A stretch of 34,995 nucleotides of DNA from the NCBI GenBank assembly GCA_029932195.1, contig JAOZQN010000007.1:1-34995 (forward strand), given 5' to 3'. Numbering within the stretch: position 1 is the stretch's first letter; each line of letters starts with the position of its first letter. This DNA comes from Bacteroidales bacterium (GTDB lineage: Bacteria; Bacteroidota; Bacteroidia; Bacteroidales; JAOZQN01). A program made the position numbers and the translations under genes. The notes under the pieces are model-generated. The model saw nothing but the letters and a program-made list of their open reading frames with translations, ran no database searches and had not been told where the DNA came from. Below, one piece after another: positions 9,107 through 17,681 of this stretch.

Positions 9107-9189
9107 GAGTGTGTAACATATTGGGGGAGTTTAGCTTTTGGCAGTTGGCTTTTGGCTTCGCAAAGCGAAAAAGATTAGAGTGTGTATAC
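9107..9189. repeat. Dispersed repeat with TCGCAAAGCGA palindrome, copy 1
   Basis: It begins GAGTGTGTAACATATTGGGG and carries TTTTGGC-type units and a TTCGCAAAGCGAA palindrome. It ends GATTAGAGTGTGTA, so the ends share GAGTGTGTA as a direct repeat. The same elements recur at 34811-34870 and, inverted, from 34897 to the end of the window. Confidence 0.7.
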
Positions 9190-9280
9190 TAAAAAAGGTT
9201 TATTCATTTATTCTTTATTTGATTGTGTATTAGTTGGTTGCAAAATACAAAAAGTGAATATTTTAACCTAATTCAGCATA

Positions 9281-9323
9281 TTCATTGTTCATTGTTCATT
9301 ATCCATTGTTCATTATTCATTAT
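9281..9323. repeat. TTCATTG/TTCATTA minisatellite
   Basis: Five to six imperfect units of 7-8 bases (TTCATTG, TTCATTA, CCATTG) lie directly before the recQ start. They have no coding potential and no CRISPR-like spacers. Confidence 0.75.
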
Positions 9324-9325
9324 TT

Positions 9326-11233
9326 ATGAGTAGATATACCGAAATATTAGAAAAAATTTGGGGATACCCAAGTTTTAGGGCAATGCAGGAAGATATAATT
9401 ATCTCTGTAGCAGACCATAATAAAGACACTCTCGGGCTTTTACCTACTGGAGGTGGAAAATCTATTCTTTTTCAAGTTCCGGCACTTGCCAAAAAGGGAG
9501 TTTGTATTGTGGTTACTCCACTAATTGCCTTGATGAAAGACCAAGTAGAAAATCTCAAACGGCAGAATATCAAAGCAATAGCCGTTTATACTGGCATGAC
9601 GAGGCATGAAATAGGAATTGCTCTTGACAATATTGTTTTTGGTAATTATAAATTTCTGTATCTTTCCCCCGAACGACTTGGAACAGAGTTGTTTCTGGCA
9701 AAATTGCCAAGCATGAATATCAATCTTATTGCAATTGATGAAGCACATTGTATTTCGCAGTGGGGCTACGATTTTCGTCCTTCTTATCTTAAAATAGCAG
9801 ATATAAGACAACATTTGCCCAATATTCCAATTCTTGCACTAACAGCAACTGCCACTCCAGAAGTCGCCGATGATATTCAAGAAAAACTTCAATTTAAAGA
9901 GCCTAACTTATTTAGGAAGAGTTTTGAACGCACCAACCTTATTTACATTGTTAGAAAGGTTGAAGACAAGTTAAGATATTTGCTCAAAATAGCAAAAACG
10001 ACTAAAGGAACTGCCGTTGTGTATGTTCGAAATAGAAAGAAAACTAGAGAAATAGCTCAATTTTTACAAAAAAATAATATTTCTGCCGATTATTTTCATG
10101 CAGGAATAGACCCAAAAGAAAAAGACCGTAAACAAGATGCCTGGAAAAACAACAAAATAAGAATTATTGTTTCCACAAATGCTTTTGGAATGGGGATAGA
10201 TAAATCTGATGTTCGTTTTGTGGTTCACATGGGTTTACCCGACACTGTGGAGGCATATTTTCAAGAAGCGGGTAGGGGAGGACGAGACGAAAAAACGGCT
10301 TATGCAGTTTTGCTCTACAATAATATGGATATTGCAAATTTAAAACGCAGTATTGCAAATGCTTATCCCGAAAGGGAAATGATAAAAAAGATTTACACTG
10401 CACTCGCAAATTTTTTGCAAATACCAATTGGTGCGGGTAAAGGCTTCTCTTACGATTTTAATATTTCTGAATTTGCAAGACGATATAAATTACCTATTTT
10501 ACAGGTATTTAGTAGTTTAAAGTTTTTGCAAAGAGAGGGTTATTTAGAATTTACAGAAGAGATTTTTCAGTCATCAAAATTAATTTTTAATGTAGGACAG
10601 GAGGATTTATACAGATTTCAGGTGGCAAATGCTAACCTTGATGCTTTTATAAAACTCATACTTCGCACATACTCAGGAGTTTTTAGTAATTATACAAATA
10701 TAAACGAATATAGACTTGCCAAAAAAGTAAACACTACCAAAGATGTTATTTATAAATATTTACAAAAACTGGCAAAATTTAAAATCATAACCTACATTCC
10801 GCAGCGTAAAACACCCTACATAATATACACAGAAGAGCGTTTGGACGATAAAAGTGTGTGGATTTCTAAAAATAATTACGATAATTTAAAAAACAGACAA
10901 ATACAAAGAATTGATAGCATAATAAATTATATCACAAATAATGATAAGTGCAGAAGCCAAATGTTGCTTGCTTATTTTGGCGAAAAAGATGCCAAAGAAT
11001 GTGGCAATTGTGATTATTGCAGTCGTAAAGAAAAACAAAGTATTCTCAAAAAAGAATATGATTTAATCAAACTAAAAGCCAAAGAATTGACTGAAAATAA
11101 GGCTGTTACGTTTAAAGAACTTATTGATAAAATAGATAAAGACGAAGATAAGGTAATCAAAATTATTAGAGAGCTACAAGAAAATAAAATTATTATTACA
11201 GATGATAAATTAAAGCTCGTTTGGGCTGAGTAA
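9326..11233 (+). CDS. recQ: ATP-dependent DNA helicase, RecQ family (short form)
   Basis: The 635-residue protein is a 3'-5' DNA helicase acting in recombination and repair. Walker A is LPTGGGKS (39-46). The DEAH box is at 138-141 in AIDEAHCISQWGYDFRP, which includes the RecQ aromatic loop. TATATP is at 173-178 and motif VI QEAGRGGRDE at 313-322. The RecQ zinc site is C542-x16-C559-x2-C562-x2-C565. After it only about 70 residues remain, enough for a winged-helix remnant but not for an HRDC domain, so this is the shorter of the RecQ forms found in Bacteroidota. The ATG at 9326 follows a minisatellite and fits the family N-terminus. Confidence 0.95.
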   Translation: MSRYTEILEKIWGYPSFRAMQEDIIISVADHNKDTLGLLPTGGGKSILFQVPALAKKGVCIVVTPLIALMKDQVENLKRQNIKAIAVYTGMTRHEIGIALDNIVFGNYKFLYLSPERLGTELFLAKLPSMNINLIAIDEAHCISQWGYDFRPSYLKIADIRQHLPNIPILALTATATPEVADDIQEKLQFKEPNLFRKSFERTNLIYIVRKVEDKLRYLLKIAKTTKGTAVVYVRNRKKTREIAQFLQKNNISADYFHAGIDPKEKDRKQDAWKNNKIRIIVSTNAFGMGIDKSDVRFVVHMGLPDTVEAYFQEAGRGGRDEKTAYAVLLYNNMDIANLKRSIANAYPEREMIKKIYTALANFLQIPIGAGKGFSYDFNISEFARRYKLPILQVFSSLKFLQREGYLEFTEEIFQSSKLIFNVGQEDLYRFQVANANLDAFIKLILRTYSGVFSNYTNINEYRLAKKVNTTKDVIYKYLQKLAKFKIITYIPQRKTPYIIYTEERLDDKSVWISKNNYDNLKNRQIQRIDSIINYITNNDKCRSQMLLAYFGEKDAKECGNCDYCSRKEKQSILKKEYDLIKLKAKELTENKAVTFKELIDKIDKDEDKVIKIIRELQENKIIITDDKLKLVWAE

Positions 11234-11262
11234 CACAAAAAAACGTAACAATTTTTTTCACT

Positions 11263-11303
11263 CAACACTTACTAACGTCCCGTAGGGACTTAGTAACGTG
11301 TTG
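11263..11303. other. Intergenic 18-bp bulged hairpin
   Basis: CAACAC, TTACTAA and GTCCC pair with GGGAC, TTAGTAA and GTGTTG around a GTA loop, with two one-base bulges. It lies between recQ and the glycosyltransferase gene. It could be a transcript end or a processing site, or a dispersed repeat. A T-run at 11252-11258 precedes it rather than following it. Confidence 0.65.
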
Positions 11304-11335
11304 CCTCGATAATCACTTAACACACATAACAATAA

Positions 11336-12088
11336 ATGGTAAAAATAAGTGTAACTATTATTACTTACAACGAGGAAAAAAACATTAAGCGTTGTTTGGA
11401 ATCTGTAAAAGATATTGCAGATGAGATAGTTGTAGTAGATTCTTTTTCTACTGATGCAACAGAAAATATAGCCAAAAAATTTGATGTGCGTTTTATCAAA
11501 AACAAATTTGAAGGACATATTGAGCAAAAAAATTTTGCGATGGAGCAAGCAAGCTACAATTATATATTATCCTTAGATGCCGACGAAGTTGTTAGCCCGA
11601 AGCTCTTGGAACTAATAAAAGAGGTGAAAAATAATTGGCAAAACGATGCTTATTATTTTAATCGTTTGAATAATTTTTGCGGAAAATGGATAAATCATTC
11701 TGGTTGGTATCCCGATAAAAAACTCCGTTTGTGGGACAGACGAAAAGCAAAATGGGGAGGCACAAATCCTCACGACACAGTTATTTGCCAAAAAAAATAC
11801 ACCAAAAAATATCTAAAAGCAGATTTACTGCATTATTCTTTTTACTCCATAGAACAACATGTTGGGCAGATAAATAAATTTTCGCAAATAGGAGCTTTGG
11901 AACTTCACAAAAAAGGGAAAAAAAGTAGCTTGATGTTGATAATATTTAGTCCTATTTTTATGTTTATAAGAACATATTTTTTTAAACTTGGCTTTTTAGA
12001 TGGATATTATGGTTTTGTTATAGCCGTAAATTCGGCACATGCTAAATTTTTAAAATATTCTAAATTAAGAGAATTGATGAAGAGTTAA
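11336..12088 (+). CDS. Family 2 glycosyltransferase
   Basis: The 250-residue protein transfers a sugar from an activated donor, probably in lipopolysaccharide core or surface glycan synthesis. The N-terminal GT-A fold shows ISVTIITYNEEKNIKRCLES, then EIVVVDSFSTDAT and the metal-binding LDADE with D81 and D83. The KLRLWDRRKAKWGG and HDTVI stretches resemble the WaaE/KdtX-like branch of GT2 enzymes. A hydrophobic patch near the C-terminus (LMLIIFSPIFMFIRTYFFKL) probably binds the membrane. No other glycan gene is adjacent, so the acceptor cannot be told. The ATG at 11336 places the first strand at residue 3, as expected for the family. Confidence 0.9.
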   Translation: MVKISVTIITYNEEKNIKRCLESVKDIADEIVVVDSFSTDATENIAKKFDVRFIKNKFEGHIEQKNFAMEQASYNYILSLDADEVVSPKLLELIKEVKNNWQNDAYYFNRLNNFCGKWINHSGWYPDKKLRLWDRRKAKWGGTNPHDTVICQKKYTKKYLKADLLHYSFYSIEQHVGQINKFSQIGALELHKKGKKSSLMLIIFSPIFMFIRTYFFKLGFLDGYYGFVIAVNSAHAKFLKYSKLRELMKS

Positions 12089-12129
12089 AAGCTTCCAAGT
12101 TGCCAAGCAAACTTTTATGTTCTGTTATT

Positions 12130-12163
12130 AAACCCGAAAGCGTCTGCAAGACCTGTCGGCGTT
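12130..12163. repeat. Dispersed hairpin repeat, copy 2
   Basis: It is nearly identical to 8304-8340 and to 15902-15936 (AAACCCGAAAGCGTCTGC onward). One base change in the right arm (CTGTCGG for CTTTCGG) breaks one pair of the stem; the same change is present in copy 3. It lies between two plus-strand genes. Confidence 0.8.
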
Positions 12164-12178
12164 AAACCACCCTACCAA

Positions 12179-12997
12179 ATGAAAACACTAATTTTAATTA
12201 TAATATTTAGCATAATTACTGTTTTTGCCTTTGGGCAAAAAACGTACCCAGACACATTACACAATACTGAATTTATTGATGTAGTAAGATTGAAAGATAG
12301 TGTTTATTCTATTGGCGAATATAGTTTTGCGAGAGAGAAAATAGACGAAATAAGTTTTTCTAATGGAAAAAAGGTATGTTGTTATAGTGGTTATCCAACC
12401 AAACTTTCTCAAAATGAAAAAATTATTCTTTGTATTAATTATAAAGAAAATTTATATAGCTACAAACAGTTTCTAAACACAACATTAGACGTTTATAATC
12501 ATAAAGGAGAATTAGTGAAAAATTTCCCATATTATATAGAACACGAATATGTATGTAAAATACTGGCTTATCATGTTTTTAATAACGGAGATTTACTTAT
12601 ACTAAATGCCTCAGATCATATTGATAATATGAGATTGTATTTATATAAAAATGATACTGTAATAAAAATACTTGACCAAGTATTTGGCGAAAATACTATA
12701 AAAACAAAAAGAATTGATGGCTTATACTATTATTTTATTAACGAAATAGGATTAATGTTAATTCCTGCGTGGTCAGGTAAAGACAGCCAACTACTACTTT
12801 ATGATTACTCAGGGAAATTAATTAATGTTTATAATATTGAGAATAGTTCTTCATGCGTAGTTAGTGATTTTAAATACGATAAGAAAACAGGTAATGTTCT
12901 AATTAGTTATCAACTAATAGAGAAAAATAAAGGCATAGTAACTTATAAAATAATATATGATATTAAAAATAATGAATTTAGAGAAATTGAAAAATAG
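12179..12997 (+). CDS. Secreted protein of unknown function, possibly propeller-like
   Basis: The 272-residue protein has a signal peptide with likely cleavage after FAFGQ at residue 20, so it is exported. The mature part has repeating beta-strand patterns with turns such as NHKGEL and DYSGKL (for example TLDVYNHKGELVKNFPYYI and LLLYDYSGKLINVYNIE). These suggest blades of a six-bladed propeller, as in some Bacteroidota secreted proteins. I recognise no catalytic motif and no C-terminal sorting domain. It is flanked by a hairpin repeat upstream and convergent polA downstream, so it is probably transcribed alone. Confidence 0.7.
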   Translation: MKTLILIIIFSIITVFAFGQKTYPDTLHNTEFIDVVRLKDSVYSIGEYSFAREKIDEISFSNGKKVCCYSGYPTKLSQNEKIILCINYKENLYSYKQFLNTTLDVYNHKGELVKNFPYYIEHEYVCKILAYHVFNNGDLLILNASDHIDNMRLYLYKNDTVIKILDQVFGENTIKTKRIDGLYYYFINEIGLMLIPAWSGKDSQLLLYDYSGKLINVYNIENSSSCVVSDFKYDKKTGNVLISYQLIEKNKGIVTYKIIYDIKNNEFREIEK

Positions 12998-13061
12998 AAT
13001 ATTATCTTTATTTATACTTCATCTGCAGTTCAATATTTTTATGGTTATATCATGAAAACAA

Positions 13062-15842
13062 TTAATGTGCTTCGTTCCAATTTTTTCCTTCGCTCATGTC
13101 AATAGTAAGAGGAACAGATAGTTGCATAACGTTTTCCATTTCTTCTTTTATAATATTTTTAATAGTTTCACTTTCCGAAATTGGCACATCAAAAGTTAGC
13201 TCATCGTGAACTTGCATAATCATTTTTGATTTTAATTTTTCGGAATTTAAACGATTAAAAATATTTATCATAGCCAGCTTAATTAGGTCGGCAGCAGAAC
13301 CTTGAATAGGAGCATTTATAGCATTTCTTTCAGCATTACTACGCACAAGTCCGTTTCGTGAATTTATATTTTTCAAAGATCTTTTTCTTCCTTTTATTGT
13401 CCAAACAACCTCTGTATCTCTGGCATCTTTGATGCTTTTAACCATAAATTCTTTTACTTTCGGATAAGTTTTAAAGTAACCATCAATTAGTTCTTTTGCT
13501 TCTTTTGTAGGAATGCCAAGATTTTGTGCAAGCCCAAAAGCCGAAGAGCCATAAATTATAGCAAAGTTCGCCGATTTTGCTTTATTTCTCATTTCAGAAC
13601 TTACATCTTGTAGGCTGACATTAAATATTTTTGCTGCTGTTGCCGAATGTATATCTTCACCAGACAAGAACGCCTCAATCATATTTTCGTCTTTACTCAA
13701 GTGTGCCATCAGGCGAAGTTCCACTTGCGAATAATCGGCATCAATTAAAATATTATCGTCAGACGAAGGAATAAATGCCTTTCTAATTTCTCTGCCCTCG
13801 GCTGTTCGGATAGGAATATTTTGTAAATTAGGATTGTTGGAACTTAATCGCCCTGTTGCTGTTACTTCCTGATTATAAGAAGTGTGTATTCTTTCAGTTT
13901 TAGGATTTACCAATTCTGGCAAAGCATCAATATACGTATTTAAAAGTTTTTTGAGAGAACGATATTCCAAGATAAAAGCAATAATTTCGTTGTCGTCTTT
14001 TAATTTTGTGAGAACATCTTCTGCAGTAGAATATTGTTTAGTTTTTGTCTGTTTTGGTTTTGGCTTTATATTTAATCTATTGAATAACACCTCGCCAAGT
14101 TGTTTGGGCGACGAAATATTAAACTCCCCTTTGGATAATTTATAAATATTGGTTTCTATCGCTTTTATTTTATCCACAATTTCCGAACGATAGTTTTGCA
14201 GAAATTTGCTATCTAATTTAACACCAGTAAATTCCATATCTGTAAGCACTTTAACAAGTGGCATTTCTATTTCGTTAAACAGTGTATCTAATTGCTGGAT
14301 AGTAAGTTCTGTTTGCAAAATGTTTTTTAGTTGTAAAGTAATATCAGCATCTTCGCAGGCGTAGTTTTTGACTCGTTCGGGAGCAATATTTCTCATATTT
14401 CCCTGATGTTTACCTTTTTTTCCAATTAATGTTTCTATTGATATGTTTTTATAGTTTAAGTAACTCTCTGCAAGTTGGTCTAAATTATGCTTTTGCTCTG
14501 GATACAATAAATAATGTGCAATCATTGTATCAAATAATTTTCCTGCTACTTCAATATCATAATTTTTAAGAATTTCTAAATCATACTTTATATTTTGACC
14601 AATTTTTAGAATCTCTGGATTAGAAAATAGTGGTGTAAATTCCTCCAAAATAGCTTTTGTTTCCGTCTGACTTTTAGGAAAAGGAATATAACTTGCAGAT
14701 AACTCTTTGCAAGAGAAAGAAATACCTACTATCTCTGCAAGACTAGGTTTTATATTTGTGGTTTCTGTATCAAAACAAAACTCTGATTGTTCCAGCAAAT
14801 GAGAAATCAATTTTGCTCGCTCTTCTTTGGTTGTTATTAAATTATACTTTACAGGAAAATCTTTATAGGTTTTAAAAATCTTTTGAGGCTCTTTGGTTGT
14901 AACTTCTCCCATTCCAAAAAGATTAATTTGCCCGCTTGCAGAAACTTGCTGTTTAACAACTTCTTTGGTTTCAGTTGTTTTAATAATATTATTTAACTTT
15001 GTTCTAAACTCTAACTCTGTAAAAAGTTCTATAAGTTTATCTTTGTTTGGCTTGGTGAGTTCAAATTCTTTTTCGTTAAAATCTACATCAACATCTAATT
15101 TTATTGTAACCAAAAACTTGGAAAGTGCTAATTGTTCCTTAAAATTAATCAGATTTTCTTTTTGCTTGCCTTTTAATTTATCTATATTTTTATAAATCCC
15201 ATCAATACTCCCAAACTGATTAATCAATTTCATTGCAGTTTTTTCTCCAATTCCAGGAACTCCAGGAATATTATCCGATGTATCTCCCCAAAGTGCGAGA
15301 ATTTCAATAAATTGGTCAGGATCTTTTATTTTATATTTTTTTTCAAGCTCAGCCAATCCAATGATTTGATTATCATTACCTCTACTTCTGGGTTTAAACA
15401 TTTTTATATTTTCCTCAAGCAATTGCTGATAATCTTTGTCGGGAGTCATCATAAAAACATTGTAGCCTTCTTTTGCTGCTTTTTTTGCAAGCGTTCCAAT
15501 AGCATCATCTGCCTCAAATCCAGGAGTTTCAATAACAGGAATATTGTAGGCTTGCAAAATATCTTTAATATATGGCACAGCCGAAATAATATCCTCTGGC
15601 GTAGGCGAACGATTTGCCTTATATTCTTTAAAAATTTCTTTACGAAATGTAGGAGTTTTGGTATCAAAAGCAACGGCTATATGCGTTGGCTTTTCTTTAT
15701 TCAAAATCTCTTCGAGCGTATTTACAAAACCATAAATTGCCGAAGTATTTTGCCCTTTAGAATTATAACGAGGATTTTTGATAAATGCGTAGTATGCTCT
15801 GAATATCAAAGCATAAGCGTCTAATAGGAATAGTTTTTTCAT
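13062..15842 (-). CDS. polA: DNA polymerase I
   Basis: The 926-residue enzyme removes RNA primers and fills gaps in replication and repair. All three domains are present. The 5'-3' exonuclease spans residues 1 to about 290 (KLFLLDAYALIFRAYYAF, GFEADDAIGTLA, GVPGIGEKTA). The 3'-5' exonuclease spans about 330-520, with its acidic pair in FDTETT (D358, E360) and YACEDAD near 494-500, so proofreading is probably active. The polymerase domain has motif A DADYSQVELRLMAH from about 701, motif B RNKAKSANFAIIYGSSAFG from about 752, and motif C MQVHDELTFD around 879-881. Length and order match the family. It is convergent with the gene at 12179 and divergent from the transporter at 16168. Confidence 0.98.
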   Translation of the reverse strand: MKKLFLLDAYALIFRAYYAFIKNPRYNSKGQNTSAIYGFVNTLEEILNKEKPTHIAVAFDTKTPTFRKEIFKEYKANRSPTPEDIISAVPYIKDILQAYNIPVIETPGFEADDAIGTLAKKAAKEGYNVFMMTPDKDYQQLLEENIKMFKPRSRGNDNQIIGLAELEKKYKIKDPDQFIEILALWGDTSDNIPGVPGIGEKTAMKLINQFGSIDGIYKNIDKLKGKQKENLINFKEQLALSKFLVTIKLDVDVDFNEKEFELTKPNKDKLIELFTELEFRTKLNNIIKTTETKEVVKQQVSASGQINLFGMGEVTTKEPQKIFKTYKDFPVKYNLITTKEERAKLISHLLEQSEFCFDTETTNIKPSLAEIVGISFSCKELSASYIPFPKSQTETKAILEEFTPLFSNPEILKIGQNIKYDLEILKNYDIEVAGKLFDTMIAHYLLYPEQKHNLDQLAESYLNYKNISIETLIGKKGKHQGNMRNIAPERVKNYACEDADITLQLKNILQTELTIQQLDTLFNEIEMPLVKVLTDMEFTGVKLDSKFLQNYRSEIVDKIKAIETNIYKLSKGEFNISSPKQLGEVLFNRLNIKPKPKQTKTKQYSTAEDVLTKLKDDNEIIAFILEYRSLKKLLNTYIDALPELVNPKTERIHTSYNQEVTATGRLSSNNPNLQNIPIRTAEGREIRKAFIPSSDDNILIDADYSQVELRLMAHLSKDENMIEAFLSGEDIHSATAAKIFNVSLQDVSSEMRNKAKSANFAIIYGSSAFGLAQNLGIPTKEAKELIDGYFKTYPKVKEFMVKSIKDARDTEVVWTIKGRKRSLKNINSRNGLVRSNAERNAINAPIQGSAADLIKLAMINIFNRLNSEKLKSKMIMQVHDELTFDVPISESETIKNIIKEEMENVMQLSVPLTIDMSEGKNWNEAH

Positions 15843-15877
15843 CTAAGAATATATTGTAAAATTGTTTTATTATTAAA

Positions 15878-15899
15878 CTGAAGTGAATTAGGTTTTCGA
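15878..15899. repeat. Solo terminal repeat of the MITE family
   Basis: CTGAAGTGAATTAGGTTTTC matches the reverse complement of the right end of copy 1 (131-152) with one mismatch. No internal part of the element follows. It is probably a deletion remnant, or a different element using the same ends. Confidence 0.6.
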
Positions 15900-15901
15900 A
15901 T

Positions 15902-15936
15902 AAACCCGAAAGCGTCTGCAAGACCTGTCGGCGTTT
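15902..15936. repeat. Dispersed hairpin repeat, copy 3
   Basis: It is the same sequence as copy 2 (12130-12163), extended by one T. It lies between divergent genes, which argues against a simple terminator role for the family. Confidence 0.8.
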
Positions 15937-16113
15937 TAGACATCTGAAACATTATTAGTATTAGATCGTTATGTTTTTAACATTGCTGTTGTTCTATTTT
16001 TTCTGTTCCAGTTAATTTGAAAATTTCTGAAGTTGTAAAATTAAACTAATAGTTTGTAAATACAAATGTATTTTTTATTTCTGGAAATTTAAGAAGAAAT
16101 ATAAAAATGTAGT

Positions 16114-16121
16114 TACTTTTG
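16114..16121 (+). promoter_or_regulatory. Putative -7 box TACTTTTG for the transporter gene
   Basis: It matches TAnnTTTG and lies 46 bases before the GTG start. A -33 element is not clear. Confidence 0.45.
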
Positions 16122-16167
16122 CCACAAATTTTTTAAAAATAGACAAAAAGTTAATATAAATAGACCA

Positions 16168-17442
16168 GTGTTAAAAATAAAGAATATTTCTGAAAAAAAA
16201 ACATTTCGCTTACACGTAATTTATTCTATTATTGATGGAATTTTATACGGTATTTTGGCTTTAAATGAATTTATTTTGCTCAAAAGTTTAAGGGGAACAG
16301 ATTATCAGATTGGCTTTTTGTTTCAACTGCCAGTAATTGTTTTGCTTTTTTCAATTCTATTTAATGAATTGATTAAAAGAACTATCCATAAAAAAAGATT
16401 TTTAAATATTTTCACAATTCTTACTCGTTTACCATTACTCTTGGTTTTGTTTTTTCCAAATAATGTTGAGTCTATAACTATTTTTCATCAATATGCTTTT
16501 TTATTTATTCTCTTAATTTATTTTTTTTCCACACCTATAATTTTACCAACAATAAATTTGTTTCTAAAACAGGCTTATACACATGAAAATTTTGGTAAAT
16601 ATTATAGTTACGCATCATCTATAAGTAAAATTGCTGCACTTTTTAGCACCTTTCTTGCAGGTTTTATTTTAGATCTTAATCATTTTAATTTCAAGTATTT
16701 ATATATTGTAATGGCTGCTGGCGGTATTTTTTCTACATTTATACTTACTCGCATTGATTTTTACGATAAAATTCCCATTATTAAGAAAAGTTTATTTCAA
16801 TCAATAAATACATCTTTAAAACAGATGAAAAATATTCTGACAACCAACAAACCATTTCTTCATTTTGAAGTTGGTTTTATGCTCTATGGGCTTGCATACA
16901 TGGCAACAAGCGGAGTAATTTCTTTATTTTTAAATGATGCTTTAAATCTCAATTACTCCTCTTTGGCTTTTTATAAAAATGGTTATAACACAATTAATAT
17001 TATACTGTTACCAATATTTGGCAAGCTAATTGGCAAAATAGATCCTCGCAAGTTTGGAATAATAACTTTTTCTGCTTTGGGACTTTTTTTCTTATTCTTT
17101 TTTATAACAACTATTTTTAATTCTTATTTTGAAATATGGAACATAAAAATTTATTATTTTCTTATTGTTTCGTATCTTTTTTATGGTGTTTTTGCAGCCA
17201 CAATGGGCTTGTTATGGTTCATTGGTTCTGCATATTTTTCTAAAAACGAACAAGTTGCAGACTATCAGTCAGTTCATTTGTCTTTAACAGGATTCAGAGG
17301 GCTTTTTGCTCCTCTAATGGGTATTTATTTTTATCTTTTAATTGGTTATCAAGGAGTGTTTTTGATGGGAGTTGTTTTGATTATTTTCTCGGTGGTTATG
17401 ATGCTATGGTCGTTAAAGAAATATAAACTTCAAAACAAATAG
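16168..17442 (+). CDS. MFS-like membrane transporter
   Basis: The 424-residue protein consists almost wholly of hydrophobic helices, about twelve in number, with a short cytoplasmic N-terminus (MLKIKNISEKKTFRLHVIYS) and a charged C-terminus (SLKKYKLQNK). The helix pattern and the loop near residues 195-215 (DFYDKIPIIKKSLFQSINTS) between two six-helix halves fit the major facilitator superfamily. No substrate-specific motif is recognisable. The chosen start is GTG because the sequence from it leads directly into helix 1 and the promoter box lies at a suitable distance; no in-frame ATG precedes the helix. It is probably monocistronic. Confidence 0.75.
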   Translation: MLKIKNISEKKTFRLHVIYSIIDGILYGILALNEFILLKSLRGTDYQIGFLFQLPVIVLLFSILFNELIKRTIHKKRFLNIFTILTRLPLLLVLFFPNNVESITIFHQYAFLFILLIYFFSTPIILPTINLFLKQAYTHENFGKYYSYASSISKIAALFSTFLAGFILDLNHFNFKYLYIVMAAGGIFSTFILTRIDFYDKIPIIKKSLFQSINTSLKQMKNILTTNKPFLHFEVGFMLYGLAYMATSGVISLFLNDALNLNYSSLAFYKNGYNTINIILLPIFGKLIGKIDPRKFGIITFSALGLFFLFFFITTIFNSYFEIWNIKIYYFLIVSYLFYGVFAATMGLLWFIGSAYFSKNEQVADYQSVHLSLTGFRGLFAPLMGIYFYLLIGYQGVFLMGVVLIIFSVVMMLWSLKKYKLQNK

Positions 17443-17468
17443 GATTATATATTAAAAAAGATTTATTC

Positions 17469-17599
17469 GTTTATCGGATTTTTTGCCTCAGTCAGGTGAC
17501 AGTTACTCACATTTATTTGGGGCTGCATGCAGGTTAAAAACACCTGCACGAGGCAAATATGAATTTGATTTTTTGAAATCCGAAAACCTAATTCACTTG
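17469..17599. repeat. MITE-like palindromic element, copy 2, inverted
   Basis: It is the reverse-complement orientation of the element at 1-152. It keeps the outer TTGCCTC/GAGGCAA stem, the TGCAGGT/ACCTGCA hairpin and the right end AAATCCGAAAACCTAATTCA. The second hairpin is degraded by a deletion of about 20 bases, and the left terminus has decayed (CGTTTATCGGATTT). It lies between the transporter and a minus-strand lipoprotein gene. Confidence 0.75.
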
Positions 17600-17681
17600 A
17601 ATACAATCCCGAAATAGTTGTTTTTTTGCAAAATATTATTCAAAACTTCATAATTTTTCCAGCTTAGGAGTCCCCTTATTT

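Larger units (their letters stand above)
8973..9325. other. 353-bp gap before recQ: promoter, repeat and minisatellite
   Basis: No convincing gene is present. A plus-strand TATATTTG box (9005-9012) precedes a seven-codon reading frame, ATG at 9034 to TAA at 9057. A repeat shared with the right end of the window spans about 9107-9189. A run of TTCATTG/TTCATTA-like units fills 9281-9323, ending at the recQ start. This run is low-complexity repeat DNA of the kind often seen between Bacteroidota genes. Confidence 0.6.
15843..16167. other. 325-bp divergent gap between polA and the transporter
   Basis: It contains a lone MITE end (15878-15899), a hairpin repeat copy (15902-15936) and a plus-strand promoter box (16114-16121). 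Nothing coding was seen. Confidence 0.6.

Noticed and set aside
9281-9323. Short regular repeats resembling a CRISPR array
   Set aside because: The units are 7-8 bases with no spacers between them, and no cas gene is in the window. It is a minisatellite.
15312-15824. 170-codon open frame on the plus strand
   Set aside because: It lies antisense inside polA, whose family match is certain. The translation is a Phe/Ile-rich product with no domain, as expected of a shadow frame in AT-rich DNA.
1-17599. Composite transposon bounded by the two inverted MITE copies
   Set aside because: The enclosed 17 kb includes core genes such as polA and recQ, the copies are diverged to different degrees, and no transposase is present. 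Two independent insertions are more likely.
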